Positions 13,650-16,612 of a stretch of 16,612 bases of DNA are shown piece by piece (positions within the stretch are counted from its first letter, which is position 1; each line of letters begins with the position of its first letter). The DNA is from Phosphoribacter sp035448065 (GTDB lineage Bacteria > Actinomycetota > Actinomycetes > Actinomycetales > Dermatophilaceae), in contig DAOTIG010000071.1 in assembly GCA_035448065.1 (NCBI GenBank), forward strand, positions 1-16,612, in the 5' to 3' direction. A program made the translations under genes and the position numbers. Below the pieces are notes generated by a model. The model had not been told where the DNA came from. It did no database searches and saw nothing but the letters and a program-made list of their open reading frames with translations.

Positions 13650-14564
13650 CTAGCGGGGCACGCCGGGGAGCCACTCGAGCAGCGCCGCACTGACCGCCTC
13701 GGGGGCCTCCTCGGCGAGGAAGTGCCCGGCGCCGGCGACCTCCCGCCACTCGTAGCAGCCCCCGACGTAGCGGCCCGAGCCGCGGGCCGTGTCGGGCAGC
13801 ACGCAGCGGTCGGCCGCACCCTGCAGGTGCAGCACGCTGCGCTCGATCATCCGGCTGAGTCGGCTGGCCAGCAGCAGTCCGTCGAGTCGGATCTGGTTGC
13901 GCCCGACCCAGCGGTAGTACTCGGCGGCGGAGTGGGCGACGAACGGCAGCGCCATCGCGGCGGCATACCGGCTGACCTCCTCCTCGCTCGGGAAGGGGCC
14001 GCCGGGGGCGGACCAGTCGGTGAGGAAGCCGCGCACCTGCTCGTCGCTCTCGACGAGGGAGCGCTCGGCCCGGAACGGCCACTGCAGGTCGACGACGAAG
14101 CGGGAGGCGGCGCGCTGGGCCGGGTCGCGCCAGGACAATCGCTGCATGAGCACCGGGTGGGCCATCGAGAGCACCCCGATGCCGCGGACGACGGCCGGTT
14201 GGAGCGTCGGCATCGCCCACGCGGTCCAGCCGCCGAGGCCCTGGCCGACCACGACCGCCTGCTCCTCGCCGAGGCTGCGGACGATCGCGGCGGCGTCGCC
14301 GCACGCGGTGAAGGTGTCGTAGCCCTTGGGCGGCTTGTCCGAGGCGCCGAAGCCCCGCAGGTCGACCGCGACCGCGCGATAGCCAGCGTCGGCGAGCGCG
14401 ACGAGCTGGTGGCGCCAGGCCCACCAGAACTGGGGGAAACCGTGCAGCAGCAGCACGAGCGGCCCGTTGCCGGCCTCCGCGACGTGGAAGCGCGCGCCGT
14501 TGGCGGAGACGAAGCGGTGCTCCCAGGGCCCCTCGAGGAGCACCGAGGATGCATCCGCAGACAT
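13650..14564 (-). CDS. Alpha/beta hydrolase of the epoxide-hydrolase type (EphE-like), nucleophile missing
   Basis: The 304-residue product has the epoxide-hydrolase layout: HGFPQFWWAWRHQL at 41-54 (oxyanion loop), VDLRGFGASDKPPKGYD at 67-83, a lid with SAAEYYRWVGRNQIR, and GAGHF with His281. The nucleophile elbow, normally G-x-D-x-G-G, reads VGQGLGGW at 106-113, so Gly109 stands where the Asp or Ser should be. It may therefore be inactive or use another residue. Position next to marP matches recalled Rv3670 (EphE). I chose ATG at 14564; a GTG at 14594 would add ten residues. A CATACT -10-like box ends 7 bases before the ATG, so a leaderless mRNA is possible. Confidence 0.88.
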   Translation of the reverse strand: MSADASSVLLEGPWEHRFVSANGARFHVAEAGNGPLVLLLHGFPQFWWAWRHQLVALADAGYRAVAVDLRGFGASDKPPKGYDTFTACGDAAAIVRSLGEEQAVVVGQGLGGWTAWAMPTLQPAVVRGIGVLSMAHPVLMQRLSWRDPAQRAASRFVVDLQWPFRAERSLVESDEQVRGFLTDWSAPGGPFPSEEEVSRYAAAMALPFVAHSAAEYYRWVGRNQIRLDGLLLASRLSRMIERSVLHLQGAADRCVLPDTARGSGRYVGGCYEWREVAGAGHFLAEEAPEAVSAALLEWLPGVPR

Positions 14565-14571
14565 GTCTTCG

Positions 14572-14577
14572 AGTATG
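14572..14577 (-). promoter_or_regulatory. -10-like box upstream of the EphE-like gene
   Basis: On the minus strand CATACT lies 7 bases before the ATG at 14564, the leaderless spacing also seen at the two other promoters in this window. It is part of an AGTATGCC variant of the dispersed octamer. The first T of the usual TATACT is replaced by C, so the match is only fair. Confidence 0.3.
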
Positions 14578-14728
14578 CCGCGTTCGCGCGGCACGTGCGT
14601 GCAGCTGCCTGGCGGAGGGCCACGGAGCGGCGGTCCGCCGCGCGGCCTGTGGGCTCCTCGACCGGGGTCGCGCTCCGCCGCGGGGGCGGGTCATGGTCGA
14701 GCGCAAGTCGGATCTGGGCCGCCGCGCG

Positions 14729-14804
14729 CCCGTGGAAACGCATGCGTTTCCCGAATGTCGATGGGATCCCGTGACGAATCGGGAAACGCATGCGTTTCCA
14801 TGGG
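14729..14804. repeat. 76-bp dyad containing two identical 18-bp palindromes
   Basis: The perfect palindrome GGAAACGCATGCGTTTCC occurs at 14734-14751 and again at 14782-14799, 48 bases apart. A GGGATCCC palindrome (14763-14770) lies exactly midway. Symmetry also extends to the flanks: CCCGT/ATGGG outside (one mismatch) and CCGA/TCGG inside. No gene in the window encodes an obvious cognate regulator. It lies 165-240 bases upstream of the EphE-like start and beyond the stop of the holin-type gene. It looks like a paired operator or other protein-binding dyad. The rest of 14565-14963 holds a small GCGGCGG/CCGCCGC hairpin at 14627-14641, the direct repeats listed next, and no convincing gene. Confidence 0.85.
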
Positions 14805-14852
14805 CGGATCGGCCTCAGGAGCCGGCTGGCGGCGGCGGCCTGGTGCGGGTCG

Positions 14853-14948
14853 AGCGCGGGCAGCCGTCGGCCGGCGTCAACGCGGGCAGACGCCGCCTGG
14901 CGCTGAGCGCGGGCAGCCGCCGACGTGCGCGACCAGCGCGGGCAGCCG
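14853..14948. repeat. Four GC-rich direct repeats spaced 26-29 bases
   Basis: AGCGCGGGCAGCCG occurs at 14853, 14906 and 14935, with a diverged copy AACGCGGGCAGACG at 14880. Spacings are 27, 26 and 29 bases. The stretches between copies share little. They lie just after the stop of the holin-type gene on the minus strand. Spacers are short and unequal and arms are only 14 bases, so it is not a CRISPR array. Confidence 0.65.
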
Positions 14949-14963
14949 CCAAGTAGCGACGAG

Positions 14964-15383
14964 CTAGCCCTGGCCGGCCGCGCTCTTGAGGGTCGCCACG
15001 GTCTGCTCGGCCTGGGCGATCGCCCGCTCGGGCTTGGGGTTGCCCTGGGCCAGCGTCTTCTTGCCGACGAGCGCGAGGATCGCGGCGAGCAGCAGCAGCA
15101 GCAGGGTGACGATGCCGAAGCCGGCCCACACCGGCCAGGACAGCAGCGCGACGATGCCCCACGCGAGCGTCGTGAGCAGGAAGGCGAGCGCGAAGATGCC
15201 GACGACGCCGGCGGCGGCGAGCATGCCGCCGCCCTTGCCCTTGACGGTCAGACCCTGGGTGACCTCGGCCTTGGCCAGCGCGATCTCGCTGCGGACGATG
15301 GTCGACACGTCACGGCTGGCCGAGGCGACGAGCTGGCCGATGGTCGGCTCGGCGGCGTCGGTGAGCTCGAGATCGCGAGACAT
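14964..15383 (-). CDS. Two-helix membrane protein of the phage-holin-superfamily type (Rv3669 position)
   Basis: The 139-residue product begins with an amphipathic stretch including IGQLVASASRDVSTIVRSEIALAKAEV (15-41), then two hydrophobic helices at about 53-82 and 86-107 and a basic, coiled C-terminal tail. This layout matches the chromosomal Phage_holin_3_6-type (formerly DUF1469) proteins, which are ordinary membrane proteins and do not indicate a prophage; their role is unknown. The ATG at 15383 has a strong ribosome site, GGGAGGAA, about 5 bases upstream. It follows nhaA by 36 bases on the same strand, so the two are probably co-transcribed. In mycobacteria the counterpart also sits next to the EphE-like gene, as I recall. 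Confidence 0.85.
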   Translation of the reverse strand: MSRDLELTDAAEPTIGQLVASASRDVSTIVRSEIALAKAEVTQGLTVKGKGGGMLAAAGVVGIFALAFLLTTLAWGIVALLSWPVWAGFGIVTLLLLLLAAILALVGKKTLAQGNPKPERAIAQAEQTVATLKSAAGQG

Positions 15384-15419
15384 TGGGTTCCTCCCGGCTG
15401 GCGTCGCTACAACCGAAGC

Positions 15420-16612
15420 CTACGCGTGGTCGGCGAGCTCACGGGCTTCCACGGCTCGGAAGTGCCGGTTCCGGCGCACGAGGACGAGCGCGGCGAGCAC
15501 GGCGGCGAGCAGCGAGCCGGTGAGGACGGCGATCTTCACGTGGTCGTCGGCGTCGGAGCCCACCCCGAAGGCCAGCTCGCCGATGAGCAGCGAGACGGTG
15601 AAGCCGATGCCGGAGAGCAGGGCGATGCCGAGGACGTCCGACCAGGCGAGGTCCTCGTCGAGCTCGGCCCGGGTGAAGCGGGCAACCAGGAAGGTGCCGC
15701 CGAAGACGCCGACGGCCTTGCCCAGCACGAGTCCGACGACGATGCCGAGGAGGATCGGGTCGGCGAGCGCCGCGCCGAAGCCACCGCCGACGACGGTGAC
15801 GCCGGCCGCGAAGAAGGCGAAGACGGGGACCGCCACCCCCGCGGAGAAGGGGCGCAGTCGGTGCTCGAAGCGCTCGGCGAGGCTGTGCTCGTCGGACTGC
15901 TCGACGTGCTTGTCGACGGGGACGATGAGCCCGAGCAGCACGCCGGCGACGGTGGCGTGCACGCCGCCCTGGTAGACGAGATACCAGGTGAGCAGGGCGG
16001 GGATGGCGAGCAGCACCGGGTTGGTGTGGCCGCGGCGCAGCAGCCAGCCGAAGGCGAGTAGCGGGATGACGGCGAGGGCGAGCGGGAGCAGGGCGACCTT
16101 TGTCGAGTAGAAGAGGGCGATGATGGTGATCGCGATGAGGTCGTCGACGACGGCGAGGGTGAGCAGGAAGGCCCGCAGGGCCGGCGGCAGGTGGGTGCCG
16201 ATGACGGCGAGCACCGCCAGGGCGAAGGCGATGTCGGTCGCGGTCGGGATGGCCCACCCGCGCAGCGCGCCCTGGTCGCCGCCGAGGCCGGCGACCACAC
16301 CGACGTAGAGCAGCGCGGGCAGCACGACGCCGCCGATGGCCGCGGCGATCGGCACGATCGCCTTGGCCCGGTCGGAGAGGTCTCCGGTGACGAACTCGCG
16401 CTTGAGCTCGATTCCTGCGACGAGGAAGAAGATGGCGAGCAGGCCGTCGGCAGCCCAGTGGCCCAGGGTGAGGGAGAGGCCGATCGCGGGAATCCCGACC
16501 TTGGTGTCGCGCAGGCCGGCATAGGCCTCGCGCCAGGGGGAGTTGGCCCAGCCGATGGCGAGGATGGCCGCTCCGAGCAGCAGGGCGCCGCCGACGGTCT
16601 CGGTGCTCAAGG
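15420..16612 (-). CDS. nhaA: Na+/H+ antiporter NhaA (5' end outside the window)
   Basis: At least 396 residues of an NhaA antiporter, which exports sodium (or lithium) in exchange for protons and controls internal pH. The NhaA signatures are visible: TETVGGALLLGAAILAIGWANSPW near the start, GLLAIFFLVAGIELKREF, WAIPTATDIAFAL containing the Asp corresponding to Asp133, and LAVVDDLIAITIIALFY with the ion-binding Asp pair (163/164 in E. coli). GGVHATVAGVLLGLIVP and GIGFTVSLLIGELAF follow. Hydrophobic segments alternate throughout. A TTG at 16610 could serve as start, but homologues have about 20 more residues before the TETVGG block, so the true start probably lies beyond the right edge. The TAG stop is at 15420. 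Confidence 0.95.
   Translation of the reverse strand, partial: LSTETVGGALLLGAAILAIGWANSPWREAYAGLRDTKVGIPAIGLSLTLGHWAADGLLAIFFLVAGIELKREFVTGDLSDRAKAIVPIAAAIGGVVLPALLYVGVVAGLGGDQGALRGWAIPTATDIAFALAVLAVIGTHLPPALRAFLLTLAVVDDLIAITIIALFYSTKVALLPLALAVIPLLAFGWLLRRGHTNPVLLAIPALLTWYLVYQGGVHATVAGVLLGLIVPVDKHVEQSDEHSLAERFEHRLRPFSAGVAVPVFAFFAAGVTVVGGGFGAALADPILLGIVVGLVLGKAVGVFGGTFLVARFTRAELDEDLAWSDVLGIALLSGIGFTVSLLIGELAFGVGSDADDHVKIAVLTGSLLAAVLAALVLVRRNRHFRAVEARELADHA

Larger units (their letters stand above)
375..13969. repeat. Dispersed octamer GGTATGCC, 17 exact copies (not a continuous element)
   Basis: GGTATGCC on the plus strand starts at 492, 1216, 1735, 4396, 6200, 9069 and 10388. Its complement GGCATACC starts at 375, 4426, 6605, 7331, 9131, 9797, 10936, 11736, 12236 and 13962. 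Seven further copies of the core GTATGCC carry another first base (7344, 7953, 11061, 11196, 12113, 12477, 14572). Most lie inside genes, in either orientation. None occurs in the PBP gene (1892-4315), between 4434 and 6199, or after 14580. Function is unknown; see findings. Confidence 0.8.

Noticed and set aside
14853..14948. CRISPR array
   Set aside because: Repeats are only 14 bases, one copy is diverged, spacers are 12-15 bases, and no cas gene is present.
14800..14967. Small plus-strand frame starting right after the second palindrome
   Set aside because: Its 55 residues are Gly/Arg/Ala-rich and run through the direct repeats. No ribosome site and no hydrophobic or motif content.
14964..15383. 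Prophage remnant suggested by the holin-type gene
   Set aside because: This membrane family is common as a chromosomal gene in actinobacteria, and there are no other phage genes, integrase or att-like repeats, including at the tRNA-Pro gene.
14925..16061. Plus-strand 378-codon acidic frame opposite nhaA
   Set aside because: Glu/Asp/Gly/Ala/Arg-rich shadow of the NhaA gene; no domain, no ribosome site.

Overview
The window is chromosomal DNA from a high-GC actinobacterium. Base composition is very GC-rich, codon third positions are almost always G or C, GTG starts are common, several genes look leaderless, and there is a WhiB protein and a mycobacterial-type CRP. Gene order and protein content match, almost gene for gene, the neighbourhood I remember from Mycobacterium tuberculosis as Rv3669 to Rv3683. 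The proteins are clearly not mycobacterial, and I infer a micrococcalean actinobacterium, possibly Intrasporangiaceae. Names are from motif recognition and recalled homologues, not from a search.

Layout. 1-400: a tRNA-Pro(CGG) on the minus strand with an encoded CCA end and a terminator. 394-4315: a membrane-anchored metallophosphoesterase (-), a GatB/YqeY-like protein (+) and a PonA2-like class A penicillin-binding protein with a PASTA domain (-). 4316-4667: a divergent regulatory gap with several inverted repeats, then a WhiB4-like iron-sulfur regulator (+). 5108-7335: two overlapping ArsA/GET3-like ATPase genes (-). 7336-7723: a gap holding an unusual repeat element. 7724-10094: an operon (+) of a short DUF4177-like protein, RidA, a Nudix hydrolase and a metallo-beta-lactamase-fold hydrolase. 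10095-10207: two strong hairpins. 10208-10885: CRP (-), divergent from a tightly packed operon nth, CoA-type Nudix hydrolase and the MarP-like membrane serine protease (+, 10952-13636). 13650-14564: an alpha/beta hydrolase of the EphE type (-). 14565-14963: a non-coding stretch with two identical 18-bp palindromes and a set of direct repeats. 14964-16612: a holin-superfamily-type membrane protein and an NhaA sodium/proton antiporter (-) that runs off the right edge.

Functional theme: envelope maintenance and stress response. The window holds cell-wall synthesis (PBP), acid and pH homeostasis (MarP, NhaA), redox sensing (WhiB), DNA repair (Nth), metabolite damage repair (RidA, Nudix) and a cAMP regulator. 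No mobile element, prophage, CRISPR array or defence system is recognisable. The most unusual signals are non-coding: (i) an octamer, GGTATGCC, with 17 exact copies counted over both strands, far above the hand estimate for this base composition and often imposing disfavoured codons; (ii) a 76-bp dyad built from two identical 18-bp palindromes; (iii) a 117-bp inverted-repeat-bounded element with 38-bp internal repeats; (iv) a set of dyads upstream of whiB.
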